Below, in pieces: positions 36,770-46,464 of a stretch of 64,000 bases of DNA. The position numbers and the translations under genes are program-made. Source of the DNA: Campylobacter sp. RM6914 (lineage in GTDB: Bacteria; Campylobacterota; Campylobacteria; Campylobacterales; Campylobacteraceae); the NCBI RefSeq assembly GCF_004803835.1, contig NZ_CP012545.1:62001-126000 (forward strand). The letters run 5' to 3'. A model generated the notes under the pieces. It saw only the letters and a list, made by a program, of their open reading frames with translations. It did no database searches and had not been told where the DNA came from. Every line of letters begins with the position of its first letter. Positions within the stretch are counted from its first letter, which is position 1.

Positions 36770-37338
36770 AAGTGAGTTTCCCTTGGTGAGTTTATAAGCG
36801 AGAAAAATTCCCGTCTAGTGCCCTCGTTTTTGATAAAACATCCGCGAAGAGCCGACGTGGTAGTGGTTGAATTTATCTTTTGCACGCCCCTCATTTCAAC
36901 ACACATGTGTCTAGCCTCGACAACTACACCCACGCCTTTTGGCGCGATAACTTCCTCAAGAGCCTGAGCTATTTGCTCGGTCATTTGTTCTTGGATCTGA
37001 AGTCTTCTGGCATAGATATTTACCATGCGAGGAATTTTAGAAAGCCCCACAACCTTACCGTTTGGTATATATGCCACATGTACGCGGCCGATTATAGGAA
37101 GTAGGTGATGTTCGCAAAGGCTGTAAAATTCGATATTTCTAATAAGCACCATTTCATTGTTTGAACTTGTAAAAAGCGCATCGTTTAATACTGTTTTTGG
37201 GTCTTGTTCGTAGCCGCTGGTTAGAAATTTAAACGCCTTATAGACGCGTTCAGGGGTCTTAAGTAACCCCTCGCGATTTGTATCTTCTCCGATGATTTGT
37301 AGTATATTTTTTACTGAGTTTTCAAAACTTTCTTGCAT
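36766..37338 (-). CDS. folE: GTP cyclohydrolase I
   Basis: Converts GTP to 7,8-dihydroneopterin triphosphate, the entry to folate and, through QueD, to queuosine. The 190-residue protein contains [20 protein letters not shown], with the Cys and His zinc ligands and catalytic His. [19 protein letters not shown] and [12 protein letters not shown] (third ligand Cys) follow. I placed the start at the ATG after a ggag site; four further upstream codons are open but lack a better signal. It is the first gene of the folE-fliI unit and supplies the precursor used by the queD product at 49805-50386. Confidence 0.95.
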   Translation of the reverse strand: MQESFENSVKNILQIIGEDTNREGLLKTPERVYKAFKFLTSGYEQDPKTVLNDALFTSSNNEMVLIRNIEFYSLCEHHLLPIIGRVHVAYIPNGKVVGLSKIPRMVNIYARRLQIQEQMTEQIAQALEEVIAPKGVGVVVEARHMCVEMRGVQKINSTTTTSALRGCFIKNEGTRREFFSLINSPRETHF

Positions 37339-37409
37339 AAAATTCTCCAAAATTTTTAAAAGATCATTTTATATAAAAACGCCTTTGTGATCTATAAAAT
37401 TTAGTAATT

Positions 37410-37415
37410 TATACT
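37410..37415 (+). promoter_or_regulatory. Putative -10 box of the tig-clpP-def transcription unit
   Basis: A tatact hexamer lies 60 bases before the tig ATG in the AT-rich folE/tig divergent region. Other AT-rich hexamers are close by, so the exact element is uncertain. Confidence 0.35.
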
Positions 37416-37474
37416 ATAAATAAGGAAAAATTTGATATATTTTAGACTAAATTTTTGTAAATAAAAGGAAATAA

Positions 37475-38797
37475 ATGCAAATCGACTCAAAACAACTTGA
37501 TAGCGTTAACGTAGAAGTAAACGCAAAAGTATCAAACGACGAAGTTAAAGCTAAGGTTGAAAAACTAGCTAAACAAGCGTCTAAAAGCATGAAAGTGGAT
37601 GGTTTTAGAAAAGGACATGTTCCTACCGCTGTTGTATTAAAACGCTATGAAAAAGAACTAACAGGCGACGCTGAGCAAGAGATTTTAAGAGATATAGTAA
37701 ATGAAGCAGTAAAGCAAGCTGGTAAAAAAGCAGACGATATCATCGGCGAGCCAAGTGTTTCTAAATTTGATAAAAACGACGATAGCCTTGATGTAGAGAT
37801 GACTGTTTCTTTCAAACCAAATGTAGATGTAAGTGGATATGAGGAGCTTATACCTGATTTTGCAACTCCACGCGTGCTTAAAAAAGATATCGACGAGAAG
37901 AAAAACGAGCTTTTAAAGATGATGGCTCCACTTGAAAAAGTAGAAGCTGATAGAGAGCTTGCAAATGGGGATTTTGCTAAATTTGACTTTGAGGGCTTTG
38001 TTGACGGTGAAGCGTTTGACGGCGGTAAGGCCGAAGGCTACGTGCTTGAGATAGGTTCTGGTCAATTCATCCCTGGTTTTGAAGATGGCATGGTGGGTCT
38101 AAAAGTAGGACAAGAGCGCGATGTTGAGGTAAAATTCCCTGATAATTACGGTGCTGCTCATTTAGCCGGGAAACCTGCGGTGTTTAAAGTAAAACTACTT
38201 GAGATCCAAGAGCGCAAAGTGCCTGAAAATATAGATGAGCAAACACTAAAAGCTATAATGCCAAACGAGGAAAATCCAACCGAAGAGCTACTTGAAGAGC
38301 GTATAAAAGACCAAATTCGCCAAGAGAAAATTTTTAACCTTATAAGCGAAGAGTTAAAGCCTAAATTTGCAGAAGCGGTAGTTGAGAAATTCCATTTTGA
38401 TATACCAAAAAATATCGTTGAGCAAGAGATAGATATGCAGTTTAGAAACGCATGGGCTGGTTTTAGCGAAGAAGAGATGAAAACATTTAGAGAAGATCGT
38501 GATGCAGTTGTTAAAAAGCGTGACGAATACCGCGAAGATGCTCAAAAAAGTGTTCGCTTGACATTTATTATTGATGAGCTAGCTCGTGTTAGAAATGTAA
38601 AAATCAGCGACCAAGAAGTTGTTCAAGCTGTGTATTTTGAAGCTTATAGAAGTGGACGTGATCCTAAACAACACCTTGAGATGTATAGAGCGCAAGGTAT
38701 GCTTCCTGCTATAAAAATGTCAATGATCGAAGAGAAATTATTTAACGAAATGTTTAATAAAGAGGATAAAAAAGCCAAAAAAGAGAAGGCTGAGTAA
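37475..38797 (+). CDS. tig: Trigger factor chaperone
   Basis: A 440-residue ribosome-associated chaperone and peptidyl-prolyl isomerase that shields nascent chains. The N-terminal ribosome-binding domain carries the loop [20 protein letters not shown]. The FKBP-type domain is at about 150-240 ([20 protein letters not shown], then [20 protein letters not shown]). A helical C-terminal arm ends in a Lys/Glu-rich tail. Its TAA stop shares a base with the clpP ATG, the tig-clpP link known in many bacteria. Confidence 0.96.
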   Translation: MQIDSKQLDSVNVEVNAKVSNDEVKAKVEKLAKQASKSMKVDGFRKGHVPTAVVLKRYEKELTGDAEQEILRDIVNEAVKQAGKKADDIIGEPSVSKFDKNDDSLDVEMTVSFKPNVDVSGYEELIPDFATPRVLKKDIDEKKNELLKMMAPLEKVEADRELANGDFAKFDFEGFVDGEAFDGGKAEGYVLEIGSGQFIPGFEDGMVGLKVGQERDVEVKFPDNYGAAHLAGKPAVFKVKLLEIQERKVPENIDEQTLKAIMPNEENPTEELLEERIKDQIRQEKIFNLISEELKPKFAEAVVEKFHFDIPKNIVEQEIDMQFRNAWAGFSEEEMKTFREDRDAVVKKRDEYREDAQKSVRLTFIIDELARVRNVKISDQEVVQAVYFEAYRSGRDPKQHLEMYRAQGMLPAIKMSMIEEKLFNEMFNKEDKKAKKEKAE

Positions 38798-39387
38798 TGA
38801 GCTATTATGTTCCTGTCGTAGTTGAGAGAACAAGCAGGGGTGAGAGAAGTTATGACATCTACTCTCGCTTGTTAAAAGATAGGATCGTTATGCTAAGCGG
38901 AGAGATAGAAGACGGCATGGCTGCTTCTATCGTCGCTCAGCTTTTGTTTTTAGAAGCAGAAGATCCTGAAAAAGATATATACCTATATATAAATTCACCC
39001 GGTGGTGTTATAACTAGCGGATTTAGTATATATGATACGATGAACTATATAAAGCCTGACGTTTGCACGATTTGTATCGGTCAAGCAGCATCTATGGGTG
39101 CGTTTTTGTTAAGTTGCGGTGCTCCAGGAAAAAGATATGCTTTACCAAATTCACGTATAATGATACATCAGCCTTTAGGCGGTGCTAGAGGTCAGGCAAC
39201 CGATATAGAAATTCACGCGCGTGAAATTTTACGCTTGAAAGAAATTTTAAACGATACTTTGGCTAAAAATACCGGTCAAAAGTTATCAAAAATAGCAAAA
39301 GATACCGAACGGGATCTTTTTATGAGCGCACAAGAAGCTAAAGATTATGGTCTTATCGATAAAATTTTGGAGAAAAGCTTTAAATAG
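38797..39387 (+). CDS. clpP: ATP-dependent Clp protease proteolytic subunit
   Basis: A 196-residue serine protease subunit that forms the double-heptamer chamber used with ClpX or ClpA. The catalytic triad is Ser about 99 ([11 protein letters not shown]), His about 124 ([13 protein letters not shown]) and Asp about 173 ([11 protein letters not shown]). It begins at the ATG overlapping the tig stop. A degenerate GGDEF gene follows nine bases downstream; in C. jejuni the next gene after clpP is def. Confidence 0.97.
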   Translation: MSYYVPVVVERTSRGERSYDIYSRLLKDRIVMLSGEIEDGMAASIVAQLLFLEAEDPEKDIYLYINSPGGVITSGFSIYDTMNYIKPDVCTICIGQAASMGAFLLSCGAPGKRYALPNSRIMIHQPLGGARGQATDIEIHAREILRLKEILNDTLAKNTGQKLSKIAKDTERDLFMSAQEAKDYGLIDKILEKSFK

Positions 39388-39396
39388 GAAAAGGCT

Positions 39397-40428
39397 ATGA
39401 TAAAGATAGATAGTGCTCCCGCCCCTGAAAATAAAATGGCCATTAGAAGACCGGGGCTGAAAAAGAAAAACGATATAAACGAATTTTCAGAAAGCGTTTT
39501 GCGAGGATTAGCCGCCGATAATGTCCCCTCTATCCCAAGCAATTATCTTATATATTTTGAAAAGATGCTTGATGATCAGCCGGAAGAATTTAAAAAACAT
39601 GTCGGCGAGGCTATACAGTCGCAACACGAAGGCGTAGCAAAAGATATCGAGAGTAACTTTCGCATAGAAAAAGAAGTTAGACAAAGTCTTATGCAGATAA
39701 AAGGCATGCTTCAGTCTATAGCTCTCATATATAAAAATTTAAACGTTATGAAAGGTATCATGCGTAGGCATGTCGATAGCCTTGATAATAACGTAAATTT
39801 ACTTGCCGTCCAAAATGTCTTAAATGGCTTTAACTCCGATCTCTCAAAGTTAAACAACCTAATGGATAAGCATATTGAGGTTATAAAGGCTAACTACGAA
39901 GAGATCGGCAAGATGTTTAAAGTCATCGAAGAAAGATCGATACACGACATAGCCTATGATGTTTATAATAAAAAATTCTTTATATCAACGCTTCAAGATG
40001 AGATAGATGCGGTTAAAAGATACGGATATAACTCATCATTCTTATTTTTAAAGGTTAGGGACGAATTTTTAGGCCAAGTAAAAAGCCTAAAAGAGCAAAA
40101 TAATATCTTTAAAACCATCGCTCAACTTTTGCTAAGAACATCAAGAAGAAGCGATATAGTGGCTCATTACGGAGATGGCTGTTTTGCTATGGTTATGAAA
40201 TACACAGACGAAAACGGCGCAAAGCTTGCGTGTAGCAGGATAGCTTCTATGCTTTCAAATGTTCCTTGTAGGCTAGGTGATAGCGAGTATAAACTCGATG
40301 TTCAGATCGTGGCCAGCTTGCTTTCAAAAAACAAAACCATAGAAGAAACCGTATCAAGAGCATTAGATAAATTATACGAAAACAGCACAGATGAACAGCC
40401 TGTATTTTTAACTAACGAATCGGAGTAA
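39397..40428 (+). CDS. Degenerate GGDEF-domain protein
   Basis: A 343-residue cytoplasmic protein. The N-terminal half (about 20-180) is helical with coiled-coil tendency and no membrane segment. The C-terminal half (about 185-330) has the GGDEF fold: a diverged DxLTGLxNRR region appears as [11 protein letters not shown], and the signature itself reads GDGCF (about 258-262). Catalytic activity is therefore doubtful and it may act as an effector or scaffold. It lies between clpP and def, nine bases after the former and two before the latter, so it is expressed with protein-quality-control genes. Confidence 0.85.
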   Translation: MIKIDSAPAPENKMAIRRPGLKKKNDINEFSESVLRGLAADNVPSIPSNYLIYFEKMLDDQPEEFKKHVGEAIQSQHEGVAKDIESNFRIEKEVRQSLMQIKGMLQSIALIYKNLNVMKGIMRRHVDSLDNNVNLLAVQNVLNGFNSDLSKLNNLMDKHIEVIKANYEEIGKMFKVIEERSIHDIAYDVYNKKFFISTLQDEIDAVKRYGYNSSFLFLKVRDEFLGQVKSLKEQNNIFKTIAQLLLRTSRRSDIVAHYGDGCFAMVMKYTDENGAKLACSRIASMLSNVPCRLGDSEYKLDVQIVASLLSKNKTIEETVSRALDKLYENSTDEQPVFLTNESE

Positions 40429-40430
40429 TT

Positions 40431-40991
40431 TTGATCTTAGAAATTTTATCTTATCCAAACAAAAAACTTTACGAAGTCTCTTCTGAAGTAGTTGAATTTG
40501 ACGAGAAGTTACATGAGCTACTTGATGATATGTATGAAACCATGATAGCAAAAGAGGGTATAGGTCTAGCTGCTATACAAGTGGGCGTTGCAAAGCGTGT
40601 TTTGATCATAAATTTAGTAAATGAAGAGGGTATCCAGGATAAGACAGATCTGCTTGAAGTGATAAATCCCAAATTTGAGCTAAAGCAGGGCGAATGCGTC
40701 TATCAAGAGGGTTGTCTTAGCGTTCCTGGTTTTTACGAGGATGTAAAGAGAGCGGAATTTGTAAAAGTATCGTATCAAGATCGTTTTGGCAATGCTCAAA
40801 GCATCGAAGCCGACGGGCTTTTAGCGATCGCGCTTCAACACGAAAACGACCATCTTGAAGGTCATCTTTTTATCGAGAAAATAGGCTTTAATAAGCGAAA
40901 GAGATTTGATAAAGAATACAAAGAAGCGCAAAAAACTTCATCTACCAAAAATAAATCCGAGCGAAAAATTCGCCATCAAGATGACAAATAG
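40431..40991 (+). CDS. def: Peptide deformylase
   Basis: A 186-residue metalloenzyme that removes the N-formyl group from new proteins. All three motifs are present: [10 protein letters not shown] (residues 44-53), EGCLSVPG (Cys95) and HENDHLEG (His137, Glu138, His141). The C-terminus is a Lys/Arg-rich extension. The start is TTG, two bases after the stop of the GGDEF gene. It completes a cluster of nascent-chain functions with tig and clpP. Confidence 0.96.
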   Translation: MILEILSYPNKKLYEVSSEVVEFDEKLHELLDDMYETMIAKEGIGLAAIQVGVAKRVLIINLVNEEGIQDKTDLLEVINPKFELKQGECVYQEGCLSVPGFYEDVKRAEFVKVSYQDRFGNAQSIEADGLLAIALQHENDHLEGHLFIEKIGFNKRKRFDKEYKEAQKTSSTKNKSERKIRHQDDK

Positions 40992-41029
40992 CCTTAAAAT
41001 ATCTAAATTTTAGATATTAAATTTAAGGC
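40991..41029. repeat. Imperfect 39-base inverted repeat after def
   Basis: Outer arms gccttaaa / tttaaggc enclose inner arms atatctaaa / tttagatat around a single central base, with four unpaired bases on the right side. No T-run follows and comM starts 29 bases later. It may be a weak terminator or processing hairpin, since transcription probably continues into comM. Confidence 0.5.
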
Positions 41030-41057
41030 GGACTTTGAAATTTACCAAGAAAGGAAG

Positions 41058-42572
41058 ATGTTGAAATCTCTAAAATGCGCCGCATATAGCGACGGTCTAA
41101 AGATAATTGAAGTAGAATCAACATTTTCAAGAGGGCTTCCTGGATTTAGCATAGTGGGACTTGCGGGTGCTAGCATAAAAGAGAGTGCAGAGCGAGTTAA
41201 AGCCGCACTTCTTGCGTTAAATTTTAGCTTTCCCGCACAAAAAATCACCATAAATTTATCTCCGTCAGACCTTCCTAAGTCTGGCTCGCATTTTGACCTT
41301 GCCATCGCTCTTTTGATAGCCCTTCAAAAATCGCCAAATCTTGATAAAATTTTTGTTTTTGGAGAACTTGGACTTGACGGAAGTATTAAAAGTACCGCAA
41401 ATTTATTTTCCATTTTATTGTTTTTAAGTACAAGCGTTAGCAGGGCAAAAGTGCTTGTGCCACACGAGATAGCGCAAAAAGCCTCAATGATACCAAATCT
41501 TGAAATTTACGGCGTATCAAATTTAAAAGAAGCTATAAATTTTTTTCAAGATGACGAGTTTGCAAGTAGTTGTGTTTTTAAAAACTCACATCCTCTCTTT
41601 CAAAACGTAATTGATATAAACGGCGAAAGCTATGTTCCTAATCAAAATTTTGAGCTTGATTTTAGTGATGTTTTGGGGCAAAGTAGAGCAAAGAGAGCTT
41701 GCTTGATCGCGGCAGTCGGCATGCACAACATCATCTTTGAAGGAAGCCCCGGATGTGGCAAAAGTATGTGTGCAAAACGACTTGTTTACATACTTCCACC
41801 GCAAAGTTTAAGTGAAATTTTAAACACTGCCGCATATCGTTCGTTAAGTTTACAAGATAGCGAATTTAGCGCTATTAGGGTTTTTAGAGCGCCTCATCAC
41901 ACAAGCACCAAAAGCTCGATATTTGGCGGAGGATCTAGTGTTGCAAAGATCGGAGAAGCAGCTCTTGCAAATGCCGGAGTGCTTTTTTTTGATGAGTTTG
42001 TTCACTTTCCAAAACAGATCATCGAAAGTCTTCGCGAACCACTAGAAGATCATAAAATTCATATCTCGCGCGTAAATTCTAAGATAACTTACGATACTAA
42101 ATTTTTGTTTGCGGCTGCTCTTAATCCATGCCCTTGCGGAAATTTACTTTCACAGGAGTTAAACTGCAGATGTAGTGAAAACGAGATAAAAAACTATAAA
42201 TCTAGACTCTCAGAGCCTATACTTGACCGCATGGATTTATACTTGCAAATGGAAGAAGTTAGTAAAGACGACCGCAGTGATATCACCTCAAAACAGATGA
42301 GCGATCTTGTCTTAAAGGCATTTAAATTTCAAAAAATGCGCGGGCAAGCGGAGCTAAATGGCAAACTAAGCGACGCTGATATTGCTAAGTTTTGTCTTTG
42401 CGATGATGTAGCAAAAGAGATTTTAAACACTGCTGTATCAAGATATCATCTCTCGCAACGTGCCATAAAAAAGGTTTTAAAAGTGGCTAGAAGTATTGCT
42501 GACTTAGAGCAAAGTAAACTTATACAAAAAGCACATATCTTAGAGGCTTTAAGCTTTAGAGCAAGGAGTTAG
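41058..42572 (+). CDS. comM: YifB/ComM-family Mg-chelatase-like AAA+ ATPase
   Basis: A 504-residue protein whose homologue ComM is a hexameric helicase that aids branch migration during natural transformation. It has the N-terminal Lon-like domain (SRGLPGFSIVGLAGASIKES), Walker A GSPGCGKSM (about 231-239), the HHTSTKSSIFGGGSS insert and Walker B VLFFDEFVHF. The Cys cluster NPCPCGN ... CRC and a C-terminal helical SRYHLSQRAIKKVLKVARSI segment follow. Together with the prepilin gene it hints at natural competence, which Campylobacter is known for. Confidence 0.93.
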   Translation: MLKSLKCAAYSDGLKIIEVESTFSRGLPGFSIVGLAGASIKESAERVKAALLALNFSFPAQKITINLSPSDLPKSGSHFDLAIALLIALQKSPNLDKIFVFGELGLDGSIKSTANLFSILLFLSTSVSRAKVLVPHEIAQKASMIPNLEIYGVSNLKEAINFFQDDEFASSCVFKNSHPLFQNVIDINGESYVPNQNFELDFSDVLGQSRAKRACLIAAVGMHNIIFEGSPGCGKSMCAKRLVYILPPQSLSEILNTAAYRSLSLQDSEFSAIRVFRAPHHTSTKSSIFGGGSSVAKIGEAALANAGVLFFDEFVHFPKQIIESLREPLEDHKIHISRVNSKITYDTKFLFAAALNPCPCGNLLSQELNCRCSENEIKNYKSRLSEPILDRMDLYLQMEEVSKDDRSDITSKQMSDLVLKAFKFQKMRGQAELNGKLSDADIAKFCLCDDVAKEILNTAVSRYHLSQRAIKKVLKVARSIADLEQSKLIQKAHILEALSFRARS

Positions 42573-42573
42573 A

Positions 42574-44034
42574 GTGAAAAAGCTATTTGTCCAAACAAAC
42601 GAACTTGATGAACGAGCGACGCTGGAGCTAGGACTTAGTGGCGAAATTTTAATGGAAAATGCCGCTAGTAAGATAGCAAATTTAATAAGAAAGAAATTTA
42701 AAAAAGGCTCTAAAATCTTAGGCGTAGCAGGTAGCGGCAATAACGGTGCCGATGTGATAGCCGCGCTTAGAATGCTTTACGGAGATTATGATACGGAAAT
42801 TTTTCTTTGCAAAGAGGAGCTTGGAGAGCTAGCCAAAAAGCAATTTTTAGCCGCGCAAAAGGTCGGCGTTAAAAGAATTTACGAGATAGAAGGCTTTAAA
42901 AGCGGCACTCATTTGATAAAAGACGACAAATTTATACCGACAAAAAAGCAAAATATAAAATGCGTGATAGATGGAATATTCGGCTCGGGACTAAGCAGGG
43001 AGCTAGACGATGGGTATATTGAGATAATCAATGCTTTAAATGATATAAAATCTTATAAAATAGCCTGTGACGTGCCAAGCGGACTTGATAAAAACGGTAA
43101 AATTTTAGGGGCATGTTTTAGGGCGGATGTTACCGTAACCATGGGAGCTAGAAAGCTAGGGCTCTACTCTGATGCGGCAAAGAATTTCACCGGTAAGATC
43201 AAAGTTGCCAGGCTTGGCGTTAGTGATAAAATTTTCCAAACGCAAACACAAAATTTCTTACTTGAAAAATCCGATATGAAACTTCCATTTAGGGATGATA
43301 AAAATGTAAATAAAGGAAATTTCGGCCATATTTTTGTTATGGTAGGCGAGCATGAGGGTGCGGCTAGGATGTCGGCACTAGCCGCTAGTGCGATGGGCGC
43401 AGGGCTTGTTAGTGTGATAAGCGATGAGAAGATTTTAATGCTTGATGATAAGCTAATGCAAAGCAAGGATGTAAGCGAGAAAATGAATGTCGGAGCCGTT
43501 GGCATGGGACTTGGCAAACAAGGGATACAAAAGCTTGATTTTGAAGTGCTTAAGCGCAAGTTGCTTGTTTTAGACGCTGATATGTGCTACGAGCCTCGCA
43601 CGATAGAGCTTTTAAGGGCAAACAAAAATATAGTTATCACGCCTCATCCCAAAGAGTTTAGCTCGCTTTTAAATTTGGCTGGATTTGGGGAGCTTGGGGT
43701 TGGCAAGATACAAGAGGATCGCTTTTGTTTGGCTAGGAAATTTAGCCTTGAGTTTAAATGCGTCCTCTTACTTAAAGGTGCAAATACGATAATCGCGCAA
43801 GATGGTAAAATTTACGTCATGAGATACGGCACGAGCGCACTAGCAAAGGGCGGTAGTGGAGATGTGCTTTCGGGTCTTATAGTAGGGCTTTTGGCGCAAG
43901 GCTACACTCCGCTTGATGCGGCGATAACGGCTAGCTTGGCTCATGCTTTATCTGCTCGCAAATTTAAGGCTGCCAACTACGCGCTAAGTCCAAAAGATAT
44001 CATAAAGGGGGTAAAATGCTTACGAAAAAAATAG
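42574..44034 (+). CDS. nnr: Bifunctional NAD(P)H-hydrate epimerase/dehydratase
   Basis: A 486-residue metabolite-repair enzyme that restores hydrated NAD(P)H. The N-terminal YjeF_N epimerase domain (about 1-215) has the Rossmann-like GVAGSGNNGADVIAA. The C-terminal ADP-dependent dehydratase (ribokinase-like, about 230-486) has VITPHPKEFSSLL and the nucleotide-binding LAKGGSGDVLSGLIVGLLAQG. The start is GTG after aaggag, one base past the comM stop. Its end overlaps purN by 19 bases. Confidence 0.94.
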   Translation: MKKLFVQTNELDERATLELGLSGEILMENAASKIANLIRKKFKKGSKILGVAGSGNNGADVIAALRMLYGDYDTEIFLCKEELGELAKKQFLAAQKVGVKRIYEIEGFKSGTHLIKDDKFIPTKKQNIKCVIDGIFGSGLSRELDDGYIEIINALNDIKSYKIACDVPSGLDKNGKILGACFRADVTVTMGARKLGLYSDAAKNFTGKIKVARLGVSDKIFQTQTQNFLLEKSDMKLPFRDDKNVNKGNFGHIFVMVGEHEGAARMSALAASAMGAGLVSVISDEKILMLDDKLMQSKDVSEKMNVGAVGMGLGKQGIQKLDFEVLKRKLLVLDADMCYEPRTIELLRANKNIVITPHPKEFSSLLNLAGFGELGVGKIQEDRFCLARKFSLEFKCVLLLKGANTIIAQDGKIYVMRYGTSALAKGGSGDVLSGLIVGLLAQGYTPLDAAITASLAHALSARKFKAANYALSPKDIIKGVKCLRKK

Positions 44035-44600
44035 CCATACTTTTTAGTGGATCAGGGTCAAATTTAGAGGCGATTTTAAGCAAGGTTCATGGGAAAATTT
44101 TTAACGGCGTTAAGCTTGAGGTCGTGCTTACTTTATCAAATAAAGCCGACGCTTACGGCGTGCAAAGAGCAAGAAAATACGGGCTTGAAAGCGTCATTAT
44201 AGAAAATAAAAATTTTAACTCTCGTGAAGAATTCGACACCGCTCTTGTAAAGGAGATTGAAAAATACGATGTTGATCTGGTTGTTTTGGCTGGATTTATG
44301 CGAATTTTAACAAGTGTTTTTACTTCTAAGATCAAAGCTATCAACCTTCACCCATCGCTTTTGCCATTATTTAAGGGTGCTCACGCCATCAAAGAGAGTT
44401 TTGAGAGCGATATGCAAGTAGGCGGTGTTAGCGTGCATTGGGTTAGCGAGGAGTTAGACGGTGGTAAGATCATCGCGCAAAGAGCCTTTGAACGCGAAAA
44501 TCAAATGAGTTTTGAAGCCTGGGAGGATAAAATTCACGCTTTAGAGCATGAAATTTTACCCGAAAGTATAATAAAAATTTTATCTAAAAATGAAAAATAA
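44016..44600 (+). CDS. purN: Phosphoribosylglycinamide formyltransferase
   Basis: Transfers a formyl group from 10-formyl-tetrahydrofolate to GAR in de novo purine synthesis. The 194-residue protein has AILFSGSGSNLEAIL at the N-terminus. The catalytic Asn-His-Asp set lies in INLHPSLLPLFKGAHAI and EELDGGKII. The start ATG lies inside the 3' end of nnr, three bases after a strong aaggggg site, which supports the overlap. Confidence 0.95.
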   Translation: MLTKKIAILFSGSGSNLEAILSKVHGKIFNGVKLEVVLTLSNKADAYGVQRARKYGLESVIIENKNFNSREEFDTALVKEIEKYDVDLVVLAGFMRILTSVFTSKIKAINLHPSLLPLFKGAHAIKESFESDMQVGGVSVHWVSEELDGGKIIAQRAFERENQMSFEAWEDKIHALEHEILPESIIKILSKNEK

Positions 44601-44609
44601 AGGAAGTAG

Positions 44610-45644
44610 ATGACGTATTTTCAGTGTGATTACGCAAGTGGAGCACATCCAAAGGTTGTAGAAAGCTTGATCGTTACAAACGAAGACCAGACGTTAGGAT
44701 ACGGGGATGATAAATACTGTCAAAGCGCAGCGCAAAAGATAAAAGAGGCATGCGCGCAACCAAATGCACAGGTCCATTTTTTAATCGGCGGTACGCAAAC
44801 TAACTCAACCGTTATCACATCCATACTTCGCCCACATCAAGGTGTTATCTCGGCTCATAGCGGTCATATCGCGGTACATGAAACAGGGGCGATAGAGGCT
44901 GGTGGGCACAAGGTATTAACACTGGATGCGATAGATGGCAAGATCACAGCCGAGCAGGTAAAAGAGTGTTACATGCAACACAAGATCGATCCGTCAAGAG
45001 GTCACACTGTCCAGCCGGGCATGGTTTATATATCATTTCCAACTGAAAGCGGCACACTGTATACAAAAGAGGAGCTAACAAGACTTTATGAAGTTTGCAA
45101 AGAGTTAAATTTACCGCTTTTTATCGACGGAGCAAGACTTGGCTATGGTTTGATGAGCCAGTACTGTGATGTTAGCTTAAAAGATATCGCAAATTTATGC
45201 GATGTGTTTTACATAGGAGGAACTAAGTGCGGTTCGTTATTTGGCGAGGCAGTTGTTATCGTTAATGACGCTTTAAAGCGTGACTTTCGCTATATCATGA
45301 AGCAACGTGGCGCACTTTTGGCTAAAGGCAGGATGCTAGGTGTTCAGTTTGATGCGTTATTTACTGATGAACTTTATTTTAAAATTTGCAAAGATGCCGT
45401 CAAATACGCGCTTATGATAAGAAAAGCCTTTGAAGAAAAGGGTGTAGAGGTCATGGCAAATTCCACGACAAATCAGCAATTTTTCGCGATAAGCGACGAG
45501 TGGCTTGAAATTTTAAGTAAAAAATACGTCTTTGCATTTTTCTACAAATTGCCTGATGGACGAAATTTTATTAGAATTTGCACGAGTTGGGCTAGTAAAG
45601 AAGAGGAAGTTTTAAGTCTTATAGAAGACATCAGATCGCTATAA
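44610..45644 (+). CDS. ltaE: Low-specificity L-threonine aldolase family enzyme
   Basis: A 344-residue PLP-dependent enzyme of the beta-eliminating lyase/threonine aldolase family, cleaving L-threonine or allo-threonine to glycine and acetaldehyde. The Schiff-base lysine is in YIGGTKCGSLFGEA (about residue 200). Cofactor contacts include the HIAVHETGAIEAGGHKV region and LPLFIDGARLGYGL. Family members of this subgroup vary in specificity, so aldolase activity is likely but not proven. It follows purN by nine bases and may feed glycine toward purine synthesis. Confidence 0.87.
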   Translation: MTYFQCDYASGAHPKVVESLIVTNEDQTLGYGDDKYCQSAAQKIKEACAQPNAQVHFLIGGTQTNSTVITSILRPHQGVISAHSGHIAVHETGAIEAGGHKVLTLDAIDGKITAEQVKECYMQHKIDPSRGHTVQPGMVYISFPTESGTLYTKEELTRLYEVCKELNLPLFIDGARLGYGLMSQYCDVSLKDIANLCDVFYIGGTKCGSLFGEAVVIVNDALKRDFRYIMKQRGALLAKGRMLGVQFDALFTDELYFKICKDAVKYALMIRKAFEEKGVEVMANSTTNQQFFAISDEWLEILSKKYVFAFFYKLPDGRNFIRICTSWASKEEEVLSLIEDIRSL

Positions 45645-45660
45645 ATTTACTTGTTTGATG

Positions 45661-45666
45661 TATAAT
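45661..45666 (+). promoter_or_regulatory. Putative -10 box of the terC-family gene
   Basis: A consensus TATAAT preceded by TG lies 33 bases before the ATG at 45699, in a 54-base AT-rich gap after the aldolase gene. Confidence 0.55.
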
Positions 45667-45698
45667 CGTGTTTTTAAATTTAAACTATAAGGAAAAAG

Positions 45699-46421
45699 AT
45701 GTTTGAATGGATGAGTTCACCCGAGGCGTGGATAGCGCTTTTGACGCTTACGGGGCTTGAGATAGTTTTGGGTATAGATAATATCATTTTTATAGCGATC
45801 CTTGTAGGCAAGTTGCCCGCGCATCAGCGAGATAAGGCGCGTATTATAGGTCTTGCATTTGCGATGATTACTAGAATTTTGCTTCTTCTTTCATTATTTT
45901 GGATCATGAAGCTTACAAAGCCGCTCTTTAGCGTGTTTGACTTTACGATAACGGGGCGAGACTTGGTGCTAATTATCGGCGGCTTGTTTTTAATAGCCAA
46001 ATCAACCCTTGAAATTCACTCAAATGTCGTAGGTGAGCAGCATGAAGAAAAGATCGTCAAAGCGGCGGGATTTACTTTAACTATTATTGAGATTGGCATT
46101 TTGGATATTGTATTTTCTCTTGATAGTGTTATTACTGCGGTTGGCATGGCAAATCATATCGAGATCATGATCTTAGCTGTTATTATAGCTGTTGGAGTGA
46201 TGATGTTTGCCTCAAAGTCTATTTCGGACTTTGTTGATAATAACCCGACTATTAAAATTTTGGCTCTAGCATTTTTGATACTTATCGGTTTTACGCTAGT
46301 TGGAGAAGGACTTGGACTTCACGTGCCAAAAGGCTATATTTATTTTGCGATGGCATTTTCGTTATCGGTTGAGCTTATTAATATATATGCCAGAAAAAAA
46401 CAAGAGCAAATTAAACATTAA
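45699..46421 (+). CDS. TerC-family integral membrane protein
   Basis: A 240-residue membrane protein with about seven helices and the TerC/YgdQ signatures GLEIVLGIDNIIFIAIL in helix 1 and GILDIVFSLDSVITAVGM in the second repeat, each with conserved acidic residues. TerC relatives take part in tellurite resistance and in manganese supply to exported metalloproteins. The substrate of this short form is unknown. It is monocistronic, followed by a clear terminator. Confidence 0.9.
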   Translation: MFEWMSSPEAWIALLTLTGLEIVLGIDNIIFIAILVGKLPAHQRDKARIIGLAFAMITRILLLLSLFWIMKLTKPLFSVFDFTITGRDLVLIIGGLFLIAKSTLEIHSNVVGEQHEEKIVKAAGFTLTIIEIGILDIVFSLDSVITAVGMANHIEIMILAVIIAVGVMMFASKSISDFVDNNPTIKILALAFLILIGFTLVGEGLGLHVPKGYIYFAMAFSLSVELINIYARKKQEQIKH

Positions 46422-46432
46422 AATTTATAGCA

Positions 46433-46456
46433 AAAGGCGGTTTTCCCGCCTTTAAA
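46433..46456 (+). terminator. Rho-independent terminator of the terC-family gene
   Basis: An 8-bp perfect stem (aaaggcgg / ccgccttt) with a ttttc loop starts 11 bases after the stop. It is A-rich before the stem, so it may act in both directions. Confidence 0.75.
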
Positions 46457-46464
46457 ATTAAACC

